Origin: Motacilla alba alba
Taxonomy: Eukaryota; Chordata; Aves; Passeriformes; Motacillidae
NCBI RefSeq assembly: GCF_015832195.1
Contig: NC_052020.1
Location: 59,895,888-59,959,887 of the forward strand
Length of the DNA stretch: 64,000 nt
Direction: 5' to 3'
Below are positions 28,801-36,425 of this stretch, piece by piece (the first letter of the stretch is position 1; the number at the start of each line of letters is the position of its first letter). The notes under the pieces were generated by a model that saw only the letters and a list, made by a program, of their open reading frames with translations, did no database searches and was not told where the DNA came from. The position numbers were made by a program, and so were the translations under genes.

Positions 28801-31800
28801 CCCCCTGCCCTCCTCCTGGCCCGGCGCGGTGGCCGGAGCGTGGAAGGCATCGCTCTGCCCGAACACAGCGTGCAGGACATGGTGCAGATGATCAGATATG
28901 AACTGCTGGACATTTTTGTGAGTAAAAATAAAATCAAAATGTCCTTTTTCCATTGCAGTCACTTGCAGAGCCCTGATTACAGTGTGGAGTTCTGTGGAAC
29001 GGCCGTGTCCACTTGTTATTTTTATCGTGCTGAGTTTGTTTTTCAGTTTTATGGCTTGGAGCAGGGAGTCAGGGCAGAAATGCTGTGTGGTCTTGGAGCA
29101 GGAGACCCTGGAGTTGAGGGACTGGCCTCAGAGTCACTCACCTGCTAGTTGTCACAGTTGTTATTGGGTCTATTCCCTATTCCCAGGGCTTTTCCCCTGT
29201 GCTTTTTGGAGCCTCTGCCTGCTCTGCTCACATCCCCGTCTCCAAGCTCACAGCTGCTTCCACAGACTTGGTGCACTTGGGCTGGGCAAAGACATCTCCA
29301 AGTGCACCAAAATCCCAGCTCTCTTCCTGCTTCCTGCATTCCACACAGACACTGCAGCCTTGCTTAGCCCCTACACCCTCATATAGGAGCAGGAATTGGA
29401 ATGTTCTCCTGTTTTCTCCTCCCCATAACCCCCAATTTCTTGTTTGTGACGTCCTGCAGCCAGAAATCACCGTGCCGAATCTGCCCCAGTACTTGCAGCT
29501 GGGAAAGCCCTTCCTCATCCTGTTCAGTGCTGGTGACATCAGTCAGGTGGAGAGCAAGGAAATGCTGAAGCTGGCAAAAGGAAGACCCCAGCAGACATTT
29601 GTGGTTTGCTGGTTGAACCTGTGAGTGTTTGAAAAAATCTCTTCTTTCCATTAACACGCTCTGAGCCTTGCAGAAAAAAAAACCCCTGAGGCTGCAATTA
29701 CTGAGAACACGAGCTGGTAATGTGAATATTTGGTCTGAAATCATCAGGAATTGGAGGTCAAACCATTGAGCAATGGTTCACTCAGTGTTCTGGGCAACTG
29801 CAAAAATTGCCTGACAAAGTAAAATTAGTAAATATTTAATTGATTGCAGAAATCGTTTTCAATAGAGGAGAATGTTCTCTAGTGCTTGTAGTAGCTTGAC
29901 CCTGGGTCTGGTGTTATTCGCATTTTTTTTGGGGGGGGTGGAATGAAGTGCATATGGGAAGAAAAAAAAAGGAAATTTTCCCTCCTGGAATGTCTTATGG
30001 TGATTTTCCATCAGCAATTAGAGGGAATGACTGGTCATTGACTGGGGCAAGAAAATTTTCACAAGAAGGTTCAACCAGAAGCCCCATAAATTAAACTTAA
30101 AAAATATTCAAGCAACAAAGTTAATTTAAGACCTAAGGAATAGAAGATTGTAGGAAAGGGGATTTCTTTTTTTTTTTTTTTAATCCTCCTCTTCTTAGTT
30201 GCATTTTGAATTTTTTGGCCTCTGTTTGTTTGCCCAAACCCAGAGAAACTTCAGTGGCTTAATCATAACTTGCTTTGAAGTCTGGGAAGGGTGACCGGCG
30301 TGGGCTGGAGTTTAGCTGAGGGGGAAAATGCACATGTGCTCAGAGAGAAGGGGATTGAGCTGCCAGTAATGCACCAGAAACAAGAGCCCTGGAACTTCCC
30401 CACCTACACATCTGCCTTTGCTCTGCCTTCCTGAGACACAACAAGCCTTCCTGTGCCAGAGCAGAGTGGCACTGCCACAAAACAGAACCCCGGAAGGGTT
30501 TGGGGTGGAAGGGACTTTAAAGATCATCTCATTCCAACTCCTGCCATTCCAACCTTCCACTATCCAAGATATCCCATCCAGCCTGGCCTTGGGCACTTCC
30601 AGGGATCCAGGGGCAGCCACAGCTGCTCTGGGCACCCTGTGCCAGGGCCTCACCACCCGCCCAGCCAGGAATTCCCAGTTCCCAATATCCCATCTATCCC
30701 TGCCCTCTGGCAGTAGGAAGGCACTCCCTGTGTCCTGTCACTTCATGCCCTTGTCAAAAGTCCCTCATCCTAAAAAGAAGCCCTCATTCCCAGGGCAAGA
30801 GCCAGCTCAGACCTGAAGTCTTAAACCAGGGCTGGAATGTCTCAGCACCTCTGTGGGCTTGCTGTCCCTCTGGCTCAATGTCCTGTTTTCACACTCTCTG
30901 TGTCACTTGAGGTATTTCCATCCCTGTGCAACTGCAGTGGCAGCAGTGGCCTGGAAGGAGCTGGCAGCTGTCCCCGCAGACAGGGCCTGACCCTGGGGGG
31001 CTGCAGGAGCTGTCCCACTCTTGTCCCACCTGGTCTTAGAAGCTTAAGGTGGAAAACATCTCCCACCTTCCTACAGACTTTGTCCTGCTCAAGGATTTCC
31101 TCACACATCCAGGCTGATGTCTGCTCTCTCCCCGTTGGATCCTAAGAGGTTCCTTAAGCACCAGGCTTATTTACAGTGCTTAGAATCACAGAATCCTGGA
31201 ATGGTTTGGGTTGGAAGGGACCTGAAAGCCCATCCTTGGGCAGGGACACCTTCCACAGTCCCAGGTTGCTCCAAGCCCTGTCCAGCCTGGCTTTGAACAC
31301 TTCCAGGGATGATGCTTCTGCAGTCCCACCAAACTGTGCTTTGCTGGATGTGACCCAGGTGCTTTGGTGGTTTTTTTTGGCTCTCAATCCTGTTGTGCTG
31401 CCAAACCTGAATCTCCTCTTCCCAACAGGAAGAAGACTCCAGTGGGATATGGGATCTTGAGGACACACTTCTCCACCATCCCTCCCTTGCCTGTTCTCCT
31501 CTGGGTGAACCTCCATGCTGGGGGTCAGGTGTTCAAGTTCCCCTCAGAGCAGCCCATCACTGAGATGAACATCTTGTCGTGGCTGGAGAAGCTCCAAGCA
31601 GGACTGGAGGTTCCCAGCAGTAAGTGGACACAGGTTTATAACGTTCCCAAGCACACACTGTGAGCTCCAGTGTGTTTATGAGAGGGTTCTACGTGCAATA
31701 AATTGTCTGCCCTGGAATTTAACGATGGAAAAACCAGCTCTGCTTGTTAGAGCTGCAGAAGTACAAACAGTCCAGCCAAGACAGAATGCCCACACTCACA

Positions 31801-32883
31801 AGTTTGCTTTGGGACTGTTTAATGCTCAGAGCCAAATGTGGATAGTTTGGAATTGACATCTTTTCCCTGTGATAATCCCCAAATCTGGCTGTGTTTTCCC
31901 ATTCCCAACCAGAGCTTGCTAATAAAAACCTCCCAGCTCCCAGCTGTCAGTGTAAGAAGTAGCTGCTCTTCAGGCACCTTCCTGCATTTCTTTTTGGATG
32001 GGAAAGGATGAGGAAGCTGGTGTTTTAATGGGGGGTTTAGGGCATAAAGGGTTGGCTTGTGCTTTGAAGCTTTTCACTGCATCCCTCCTGTCTTGCTCAG
32101 TCTGATGAGGCTTTGGAGGAAGCCAGCATGGATCTGCCTTCCTCAAGAGAGCTGGAGAGAGACTGGGGACAAGGGATGGAGGGACAGGACACAGGGAATG
32201 GCTCCCACTGCCGGAGGGCCGGGATGGATGGGAGACTGGGAAGGAATTCCTGACTGTGAGGGTGAAGAGGCCCTGGCACAGGGTGCCCAGAGCAGCTGGG
32301 GCTGCCCCTGGATCCCTGGAAGTGTCCAAGGCCAGGCTGGACAGGGCTTGGAGCAGCCTGGGACAGTGGAAGGTGTCCCTGCCCATGGCAGGGGTTGGAG
32401 TGAGATGATCTTTAAGGTCTCTTCCAACCCAGATTATTCTGTGGTTCTCTGATTTTCAGAAAATATTTTTAATTTTGTGTTCTTTAGAATGGGGGGGGGG
32501 GTGTGTAAAAAAGCCATAATTCCTCAGAAAGGGAAATATCCACGGAGGTGGGGCATAACTCTTCACCTACTAACTGGGACTGTGTTTGCTGCTCAGGTAC
32601 CTTGTCTGAGGAAGACTGGAAGCCACCACTCCCTGCTTACAACTTCCTCCAGATGATGGAGCCATCCGTGCCTGAGCTGTCCCCTCACGCCGGGGACACC
32701 CCGGCACAGCACCCACCCAAAAACCCCGGAGGGGACACGGCTGGAGGGGACACTGCCACCCGGGAGGAGCCGTCCCAGGAGAGCAGAGCGGAGGAAGTCG
32801 GTTCCCCTGGGAGGGGCCTGCGGGGGACGGCGCCGAGGCTGGCAGCGAGGGACAAGCAGGGCAAGAGGCACAGCGAGCTCTGA
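1640..32883 (+). CDS. TXNDC16: TXNDC16 (thioredoxin domain-containing protein 16, ERp90), 19 coding exons
   Basis: Coding exons: 1640-1808, 2750-2832, 3558-3631, 4570-4644, 5442-5563, 6107-6197, 8145-8301, 9830-9996, 10319-10379, 11794-11938, 12637-12783, 13242-13301, 19756-19924, 20239-20375, 24781-24865, 28779-28917, 29460-29620, 31429-31619, 32597-32883. Each has an AG acceptor and GT donor, and all phases join. The sum is 2520 nt, or 839 residues, against about 825 in mammals as I remember. The protein has an N-terminal signal peptide (hydrophobic core about residues 9-20). It then has a series of thioredoxin-like folds, the clearest at about 390-510 (VLFYASW at 425-431, cis-proline FP at 477-478). 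An acidic stretch lies at 363-378, and the charged low-complexity tail ends in HSEL. I see no CxxC pair where a redox-active thioredoxin has one, so that domain is probably not a classical oxidoreductase. The family is ER-luminal; in mammals it is reported to bind the flavoprotein ERFAD in ER-associated degradation. Convergence with PTGER2 supports the identification. The promoter is outside the window. Confidence 0.96.
1871..2293 (-). mobile_element. CR1 LINE fragment (intron 1)
   Basis: Long CR1 3' segment. It opens at the terminal cacagaatcatggaatgg and runs through the 3' UTR motifs into the preceding region. Confidence 0.85.
2395..2419. repeat. Poly-T tract
   Basis: Uninterrupted run of 25 T in intron 1 of TXNDC16. 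Confidence 0.95.
2750..2832 (+). CDS. TXNDC16: TXNDC16 coding exon 2
   Basis: Residues 57-84, containing [12 protein letters not shown], a typical beta-alpha-beta piece of a thioredoxin-like fold. The acceptor is gtgtttcag and the donor gtaaat. It completes the split Val codon 57 and ends in phase 0. Confidence 0.92.
2924..3095 (-). mobile_element. CR1 LINE 3' fragment (intron 2)
   Basis: CR1 3' end motifs (ccatgggcagggacacc, then the gtccagcctagcctgg region), with some decay. Confidence 0.75.
3558..3631 (+). CDS. TXNDC16: TXNDC16 coding exon 3
   Basis: Residues 85-108, starting [15 protein letters not shown]. The two cysteines are nine residues apart, so this is not a CxxC motif. The acceptor is tgtctag and the donor gtgagg. 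It ends with two nucleotides of codon 109. Confidence 0.92.
4128..4388 (-). mobile_element. CR1 LINE 3' fragment with internal tandem growth (intron 3)
   Basis: Starts aatcatggaataattaagg and continues to ccagtgctgccaaggccacc. Between these is an extra tandem array of the aaggtcatcaagtccaacc segment. Confidence 0.85.
4160..4352. repeat. 34-bp tandem repeat inside a CR1
   Basis: Five to six copies of a unit of about 34 bp (aaggtcatcaagtccaacc plus attccaaagaccctt), where an ordinary CR1 has a single copy. Confidence 0.85.
4570..4644 (+). CDS. TXNDC16: TXNDC16 coding exon 4
   Basis: Residues 109-133 ([17 protein letters not shown]...), the strand with its FP turn that follows the helix in a thioredoxin fold. 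The acceptor is cctctgcag and the donor gtaagt. It ends with two nucleotides of codon 134. Confidence 0.93.
5442..5563 (+). CDS. TXNDC16: TXNDC16 coding exon 5
   Basis: Residues 134-174 ([20 protein letters not shown]...), ending in a hydrophobic strand ([11 protein letters not shown]). The acceptor is gcctcctcag and the donor gtatgg. It ends with one nucleotide of codon 175. Confidence 0.93.
5983..6044. repeat. 21-bp tandem repeat, 3 copies
   Basis: Three near-perfect copies of ctgggaattcatatttacac in intron 5 of TXNDC16. Confidence 0.9.
6107..6197 (+). CDS. TXNDC16: TXNDC16 coding exon 6
   Basis: Residues 175-204, opening [13 protein letters not shown], one of the best conserved stretches of the family. 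The acceptor is cccttacag and the donor gtacgt. It ends with two nucleotides of codon 205. Confidence 0.95.
6836..7322 (+). mobile_element. CR1 LINE fragment (intron 6)
   Basis: Sense-oriented CR1, from the ggggctggagcgtgtccaga region to the 3' cggtgatcttggagggc motif. Confidence 0.85.
7708..8030 (-). mobile_element. CR1 LINE fragment (intron 6)
   Basis: Starts at cagggacaccttccactgtc and continues through gtgccagggcc to ttcccagctctcccagcc. The extreme 3' end is missing. Confidence 0.8.
8145..8301 (+). CDS. TXNDC16: TXNDC16 coding exon 7
   Basis: Residues 205-257. The middle ([13 protein letters not shown]) is less conserved than its flanks, and [15 protein letters not shown] is the recognisable family segment. 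The acceptor is ctctctcacag and the donor gtagga. It ends in phase 0. Confidence 0.92.
8527..8800 (-). mobile_element. CR1 LINE fragment (intron 7)
   Basis: An older CR1 piece (accttcctgatgttctgtc, ctcagcctccttttctcc, gtcctcagctgctcctgta). Confidence 0.65.
9007..9422 (+). mobile_element. Solo LTR of an endogenous retrovirus (intron 7 of TXNDC16)
   Basis: Starts TGTGGCATTC and is flanked by a perfect 6-bp direct repeat, CACCTC, at 9001-9006 and 9423-9428. AATAAA at 9344-9349 sits after an AT-rich TATAG-like run near 9300-9340, giving plus orientation. The exact 3' edge is ambiguous: ending at 9424 would give TG...CA ends and a 4-bp duplication. I recall this LTR type as common in songbirds. 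No internal retroviral genes are present. Confidence 0.75.
9830..9996 (+). CDS. TXNDC16: TXNDC16 coding exon 8
   Basis: Residues 258-312 ([11 protein letters not shown]..., then [19 protein letters not shown]), strongly matching the family. The acceptor is gttctccag and the donor gtattt. It ends with two nucleotides of codon 313. A solo LTR and an A/C-rich low-complexity patch lie in the intron just upstream. Confidence 0.95.
10319..10379 (+). CDS. TXNDC16: TXNDC16 coding exon 9
   Basis: Residues 313-333 ([13 protein letters not shown]...TPDE). The acceptor is gttttggaag. The donor (gttgga) departs from consensus after the GT, but the phase joins exon 10 exactly ([14 protein letters not shown]), which supports the call. 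Confidence 0.85.
10500..10655 (+). mobile_element. CR1 LINE 3' fragment (intron 9)
   Basis: Sense CR1 3' end (gttggacagggcttggagc, then catggcaggggtggaact). Confidence 0.8.
11794..11938 (+). CDS. TXNDC16: TXNDC16 coding exon 10 (acidic stretch)
   Basis: Residues 334-381. [11 protein letters not shown] is the conserved part; residues 363-378 are almost all Glu/Asp. The acceptor is gttttcctcag and the donor gtgtgc (weak). It ends with one nucleotide of codon 382. Confidence 0.9.
12637..12783 (+). CDS. TXNDC16: TXNDC16 coding exon 11 (start of thioredoxin domain)
   Basis: Residues 382-430 ([19 protein letters not shown]..., then [11 protein letters not shown] and VVLFYAS). This is the beta strand that precedes the active-site loop in thioredoxins. 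The acceptor is gttttttgcag and the donor gtgagt. It ends with one nucleotide of codon 431. Confidence 0.93.
13242..13301 (+). CDS. TXNDC16: TXNDC16 coding exon 12 (degenerate active-site helix)
   Basis: Residues 431-450 ([20 protein letters not shown]). This position normally carries WCxxC; here Trp431 is kept but both cysteines are absent. The acceptor is ctgtgtttcag and the donor gtaagg. The exon is short (60 nt) and precedes the longest intron (6.45 kb). Confidence 0.92.
13485..13765 (+). mobile_element. CR1 LINE 3' fragment (intron 12)
   Basis: Sense CR1 (caccaggagaggtttagac, ggatgtggcacctggggac, gatcttggagggcttttcc), ending in a gattttgtgatcc terminus. Confidence 0.85.
13766..13870 (+). 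mobile_element. Second CR1 3' fragment abutting the first
   Basis: Another CR1 3' end of a different subtype (ggttggatggggcttgaag, ending gactctgtgatccc) directly follows the previous one. Confidence 0.7.
14901..15029. repeat. 43-bp direct repeat, 3 perfect copies
   Basis: Units 14901-14943, 14944-14986 and 14987-15029 are identical (each starts agcaacacaggagggtctg). Perfect identity indicates a recent triplication in intron 12. Confidence 0.97.
16352..16805 (-). mobile_element. CR1 LINE fragment (intron 12)
   Basis: Long CR1 piece, from tcatacaattgtggaattg through the ccccagcactgccaaagcc motif to the ctctcctggtgctccagcc region. Confidence 0.85.
17690..17828 (-). mobile_element. CR1 LINE 3' fragment (intron 12)
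   Basis: Contains ttgagttggaagggacc and tgctccaagccctgtccag. Confidence 0.8.
18757..18899 (+). mobile_element. CR1 LINE 3' fragment (intron 12)
   Basis: Sense CR1 (ggctggacagggcttggag), ending in the terminal gactccatgattct. Confidence 0.8.
19152..19270 (-). mobile_element. CR1 LINE 3' fragment (intron 12)
   Basis: Diverged CR1 end (atcacagaaaatcctgac, then atcaagcccaactcctggc). Confidence 0.55.
19756..19924 (+). CDS. TXNDC16: TXNDC16 coding exon 13 (cis-proline half of thioredoxin domain)
   Basis: Residues 451-506. [10 protein letters not shown] is followed by the sequon NVT at 473-475, then [11 protein letters not shown] with the conserved cis-proline, then [14 protein letters not shown]. 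Domain end and glycosylation site are both where the mammalian protein has them, as I remember it. The acceptor is ccactctag and the donor gtgagt. Confidence 0.95.
20239..20375 (+). CDS. TXNDC16: TXNDC16 coding exon 14
   Basis: Residues 507-552 ([17 protein letters not shown]..., then [12 protein letters not shown]), opening a further thioredoxin-like fold. The acceptor is cttcccacag. The donor gtttgt is weak, but the phase fits exon 15. Confidence 0.88.
21019..21215 (-). mobile_element. CR1 LINE 3' fragment (intron 14)
   Basis: Clear CR1 end (tcacagaatgatggaatgg to ctctgggcaccctgtgcc). Confidence 0.85.
21562..21720 (+). mobile_element. CR1 LINE 3' fragment (intron 14)
   Basis: Sense CR1 end (gctgcccctggatccctgg to ccaaaccattctgggattct). 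It faces the fragment at 21019-21215, giving a CR1 inverted pair. Confidence 0.85.
23191..23483 (+). mobile_element. CR1 LINE 3' fragment (intron 14)
   Basis: Sense CR1 (gacaggacacagggaatgg, then ccctggcacagggtgccc), ending near cattcagagattctgtga. Confidence 0.85.
24030..24152 (+). mobile_element. CR1 LINE 3' fragment (intron 14)
   Basis: Short CR1 end (caggctggacaaggcttgg to aaatcattctggaattctg). Confidence 0.75.
24781..24865 (+). CDS. TXNDC16: TXNDC16 coding exon 15
   Basis: Residues 553-580 ([25 protein letters not shown]...). The acceptor ttttttccag is strong; an alternative AG lies 4 nt downstream. The donor is gtaagt. It ends with two nucleotides of codon 581. Confidence 0.92.
25879..25896. 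repeat. Poly-A tract
   Basis: Simple A run in intron 15 of TXNDC16. Confidence 0.9.
26635..26778 (-). mobile_element. CR1 LINE 3' fragment (intron 15)
   Basis: Starts tagaatcatagagtgg and contains gggacaccttccactc. Confidence 0.8.
27160..27356 (+). mobile_element. CR1 LINE 3' fragment (intron 15)
   Basis: Sense CR1 (ggccctggcacagggtgtc to ccaaaccattctgggattct). Confidence 0.85.
27901..28050 (-). mobile_element. CR1 LINE 3' fragment (intron 15)
   Basis: Starts at cagaatcccagaatggttt and ends near tctagggatgggac, 45 bp before solo LTR copy 1. Confidence 0.85.
28095..28739. mobile_element. Solo LTR, copy 1 (intron 15 of TXNDC16)
   Basis: A 645-bp element with TG...CA ends (TGTCTTGG...CTGGGACA), flanked by the 4-bp duplication GGGT at 28091-28094 and 28740-28743. 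It is nearly identical to 50901-51543 in reverse complement. Orientation as an LTR is uncertain because both ends read TGTC outward. No internal genes are present. Confidence 0.8.
28779..28917 (+). CDS. TXNDC16: TXNDC16 coding exon 16
   Basis: Residues 581-627 ([18 protein letters not shown]..., then [18 protein letters not shown]). The acceptor gtttttcag and the donor gtgagt are good. The intron sequence immediately upstream (from 28739 leftward) is a retroviral LTR, leaving only 39 bp of original intron before this exon. Confidence 0.94.
29460..29620 (+). CDS. TXNDC16: TXNDC16 coding exon 17
   Basis: Residues 628-680 ([23 protein letters not shown]..., ending VVCWLNL). This is another thioredoxin-like strand with no CxxC. 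The acceptor is gtcctgcag and the donor gtgagt. It ends with two nucleotides of codon 681. Confidence 0.95.
30484..30775 (-). mobile_element. CR1 LINE 3' fragment (intron 17)
   Basis: Starts gaaccccggaagggtttg and continues through ctctgggcaccctgtgcc into the region upstream of the 3' end. Confidence 0.8.
31181..31313 (-). mobile_element. CR1 LINE 3' fragment (intron 17)
   Basis: Starts tagaatcacagaatcctgg; a clean CR1 terminus about 115 bp before exon 18. Confidence 0.85.
31429..31619 (+). CDS. TXNDC16: TXNDC16 coding exon 18
   Basis: Residues 681-744 ([21 protein letters not shown]..., then [15 protein letters not shown] and [11 protein letters not shown]), with the conserved FP turn of the last fold. 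The acceptor is cttcccaacag and the donor gtaagt. It ends with one nucleotide of codon 745. Confidence 0.95.
32118..32456 (+). mobile_element. CR1 LINE 3' fragment (intron 18)
   Basis: Sense CR1 (gagagagactggggacaag to cagattattctgtggttct), 140 bp before exon 19. Confidence 0.85.
32597..32883 (+). CDS. TXNDC16: TXNDC16 last coding exon (19)
   Basis: Residues 745-839. The first part ([17 protein letters not shown]) is conserved in the family. The rest is a Pro/Gly/Thr/Glu-rich tail unlike the mammalian C-terminus I remember. The reading frame is fixed by the split codon A|GT and ends at TGA 32881-32883. The last four residues are HSEL, similar to KDEL-type ER retrieval signals. Confidence 0.93.
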
Positions 32884-33796
32884 GAGCTGGGGTGGGGAGA
32901 GCTGTGGGACTGCCCTGGCAAGCCTGGCACTTTCCCAGCCTTTTCTCCAAGGAGAGGAGAGGTTTCAGCTGGCAAGGAGCGGTGAAAGGAAAGGCCACTC
33001 CCTGCTGCTGAGTGCTGGGGGTTTCTGATGCCGGGGATGTGTCTGTACATCCCACTTGTTGTTCCCTGGCTGCTGTTGGGAGCTCATCAAGCACCAAGCT
33101 CCGCTGGAAAAGCCAATTCAGCCCTGCTCTGCAGATTCCCCAAGTCTCAGAGTCACTTCAGTTGCCTCTGAGCCGGAAGGGGTGAGTGATTCCAAGATAA
33201 AAAGCCCATTTCTCTCCTCCCTGGTTGCAGGAGAAGCTCTACTGATGTGTGACAGAAAATCCTGCAATTCCATCTGCACTGGAACCGTGTGGAGCCAGCG
33301 TTCCACCGCTCCAGGGCTGCTCCAACCAGCCCCCAGTTGTGTTTACACCTGACTTGTGACCTGAATTTGTGAGCGTGTTCGTCCTCACAGCGGGGAGAAG
33401 AGGAGCATCTGCTCAAAGCAGATTTATTCCAGAAGCCAGAGCTCAGGTCACACAACAGTCCTGAATAGCTGGGACAAAACTCTGCCAGCAAATCCCAAGG
33501 GTGGGCAGGTTGGGAGATGGCTTTCCTCACTGCTGGCATTTTCTTGGTCACAAGCCCAGGGGCTATTTGCAGCCTCCATTTGTCTTTGCTCTCGGTGACA
33601 GCAGCAAGGTTGGTGCCTCCTGAGCTGGGAATGGTGCAAGGGAGCAAGGTCTGTGGAAAGCTGAGTGATGTGGAAGAGGGAAGGGAGATGAAGGGCAAGG
33701 CTGGACCCTTCCAAGGTGGCGTAGAGCTGCTTCACCTCCAAAACTTAAGTGGGGAGATGCAAAACCTGGGCAAGTGGATTTCCAGCCTCTGCACAT

Positions 33797-33882
33797 GTCC
33801 TGGGGACAAGAAATGGCAGGGGGTTGAAAGCAGATGATCTGTAAAGTCCCTTCCAACCCAGAACATTTTAGGATTCCATGAC
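33797..33882 (+). mobile_element. CR1 LINE 3' tip
   Basis: Short CR1 end (gcagatgatctgtaaagtcc, then aacattttaggattccatg), probably inside the TXNDC16 3'UTR. Confidence 0.65.
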
Positions 33883-34174
33883 CATCCCTTCAATGAACAT
33901 TTCCCTTCCAGAGCACTGCTGGGATGTGCTGGGAGAGTCAGATCCTCTTCCTACTCCTTAAGGCTCTGAAATTACTGGGAAGAGGAGAAAATCCTGGAAA
34001 GGGACTGCTGAGAGCATTGCAAACTCAGTATTTCTCATCCTGCAAGCTGCACACGTGGCTGTGAGTCTTTTGAAATACCCAGAAATAGATCATTAGTCCT
34101 GGAAGGCCTTAATTGAGAGTGGCCATTTTTGGACTGGGTGACAGGCTTTGAGCCAAAATGTATGTATTTAAAGG

Positions 34175-34180
34175 AATAAA
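34175..34180 (+). terminator. TXNDC16: Candidate TXNDC16 polyadenylation signal
   Basis: First AATAAA found downstream of the stop codon (about 1.3 kb of 3'UTR). Another AATAAA lies at 34591-34596 beyond a CR1. Nothing in the sequence decides between them. Confidence 0.25.
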
Positions 34181-34328
34181 CTGCAGCCTGCTGATCAAAG
34201 GCATGATTCCCAAGGGAAGGGTGTGAACAGAACCTTCGTGTGTTCCCGTCATTCCCCTGCTCCGTAAGGTCCTTGTGCTGCTGAATTCCATAACTGCTCA
34301 TTTCCCATGCTGTCCCTGATCAACAGCA

Positions 34329-34552
34329 TTGAATCCCAGAATGGGTTGGGTTGGAAGGGACCTTAAAGCCCATCCCATTCCACCCCTGCCATGGCAGGGA
34401 CACCTTCCACCATCCCAGGCTGCTCCAAGCCCTGTCCAGCCTGGCCTGGGACACTGCCAGGGATCCAGGGGCAGCCACAGCTGCTCTGGACACCCTGTGC
34501 CAGGGCCTCCCCACCCTCACAGTCAGGAATTCCCTCCCAAAATCCCATCTAA
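34329..34552 (-). mobile_element. CR1 LINE 3' fragment
   Basis: Clean CR1 end (ttgaatcccagaatgggtt to cagtcaggaattccctccc). Confidence 0.85.
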
Positions 34553-35458
34553 CCCTGAAGTGCAATCATTGAGTTTTTCATTGCATCTTAAATAAACTCC
34601 ATCTCCAGCAGGCTCCTCTGCATGTTTGGGGTGGTGGGAGCAGGGGGCCTGGGCAGGTGCCCCTCCTCAGCAGCAAGATCCTTTCCTTCCCCAGGGTTTC
34701 TGGAAGACGAGGAGCATTCCCACATCCCTGCTCTTAGCCACGTGTCCTTTTGCAGGCACAGCCCTTCTGCGGTGCAGGGCTGGGGCGGGAGTTTGTCAGC
34801 AGGGGTCAGTGCCACATCTCCGTTGGGGCTTTGCAAATCCCTGCCTCTCCCAGCGCTGCTGGATTGAGGCTGGAGCGTCACCAGCGGAGCGCTGGAGGTC
34901 ACGAGCAGCTTCCCAGTGGGATCCTGTGGGAATGCTGCTGCATGAGGGGCCGAGCCTGCTCTGCTGGCTTCATCCCCAACATCACCAGTGGGAGCCATCA
35001 GCTCCAGCCTCCCAGGCTGGGTTGGGATGCCCAGATCCCTCAGCCGAGTCCACCTTGCAGGTGCCAGCACAGAGACTTGGGAAGGGATGTGCTTGTCCAT
35101 GTGCCATCACTGCCAGAATCCAGCTGGACTGCCAGCTCTGGTTTTGCTAGCTCTGGATGCAGGTCGGGGTCCTGGACCACATCAGCTGGCTTGGAGTTTA
35201 TCGGGGTTTTATTTTTCAGTACAAAATGTCTTTTGCACTGGGTAGCCAAACAGGCGCTCGGGGAAATCCATGGAGGCAGAAATGTGCCATTTTTCCACAG
35301 GGGAAAAATGTTGGGGATACTGAGGACATTTTGATGGGGGTCTGCATCCCAAAATTTCCTCATTCACCAGAGGAAATGCTCCAGCACTCGGCTGTTTCCA
35401 ACAATTCCAGCTCTGGGGGCAAAGCAGGGTGGAAAGAAACACTCGGAGGGTGTTTATG

Positions 35459-35592
35459 GAATCAGAGCCACAGAGTGGTTTGGGCTGAAAGGGACCTTTA
35501 AAGGGCATCCAGTCCAACCCTGCCATGGACAGGAGCACCTTCCACTGGACAAGGCTGCTCCTATTCCCATCCAGCACGGCCTGGACTTACAG
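35459..35592 (-). mobile_element. CR1 LINE 3' fragment
   Basis: Starts aatcagagccacagagtgg and contains gcatccagtccaaccctgcc; it abuts the following minisatellite. Confidence 0.8.
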
Positions 35593-35675
35593 CCTTGGAT
35601 GAGAAGTGAGGCAGAGGAGGCAGAGCTCGTGTTCTGGGGGGCAGCTGTGAGGGACAGTGATTCCCTGTGGAGTGG

Positions 35676-36425
35676 GATCTGTCCTGTCCCAGGAGGCTGG
35701 AGAAGCAGGATGCTGTCCTGTCCCAGGAGGCTGGAGGAGCAGGGTCTGTCCTGTCCCAGGAGGCTGGAGGAGCAGGATGCTGTCCTGATCCAGGAGACTG
35801 GAGGAGCAGGATGCTGTCCTGTCCTAGGAGGCTGGAGGAGCAGGATCGGTCCTGTCCCAGGAGGCTGGAGGAGCAGGATCTTTTCTGTCCCAGGAGCCTG
35901 GAGGAGAGGGGTCTGTCCTGTCCCAGGAGGCTGGAGGAGCAGGATCTGTCCTGTCCCAGGAGGCTGGAGGAGCAGGATCTGTCCTGTCTCAGGAGGCTGA
36001 AGAAGCAGGATGCTGTCTTGTCCCAGGAAGCTGGAGGAGCAGGGTCTGTCCTGTCCCAGGAGGCTGGAGGAGCAGGGTCTGTCCTGTCCCAGGAGGCTGG
36101 AGGAGCAGGGTCTGTCCTGTCCCAGGAGGCTGGAGGAGCAGGATGCTGTCCTGTCCCAGGAGGCTGGAGGAGCAGGATCGGTCCTGTCCCAGGAGGCTGG
36201 AGGAGCAGGATCGGTCCTGTCCCAGGAGGCTGGAGGAGCAGGGTCTGTCCTGTCCCAGGAGGCTGGAGGAGCAGGATCGGTCCCGTCCCAGGAGGCTGGA
36301 GGAGCAGGGTCTGTCCTGTCCCAGGAGGCTGGAGGAGCAGGATCGGTCCTGTCCCAGGAGGCTGGAGGAGCAGGGTCTGTCCTGTCCCAGGAGGCTGGAG
36401 GAGCAGGATCTGTCCTGCACACAGA
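35676..36425. repeat. 33/34-bp minisatellite, about 22 units
   Basis: The unit contains GTCCTGTCCCAGGAGGCTGG followed by AGGAGCAGG and a variable tail (TCT, TCG or ATGCT). Most units are 33 bp, keeping frame; units with the ATGCT tail are 34 bp and shift frame. The array is free of stops in several frames on both strands, which produces spurious ORFs of 273 and 361 codons. Confidence 0.97.

Larger units (their letters stand above)
32884..35458. other. Downstream flank of TXNDC16, no further gene seen
   Basis: Holds probable 3'UTR sequence, two CR1 fragments and otherwise unique sequence. Open frames at 34588-35100 (-) and 34750-35334 (+) have no recognisable motif and are probably chance. 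Confidence 0.5.

Noticed and set aside
28365..28901. 178-codon ORF overlapping exon 16
   Set aside because: It lies in LTR copy 1 and reads exon 16 in the wrong frame.
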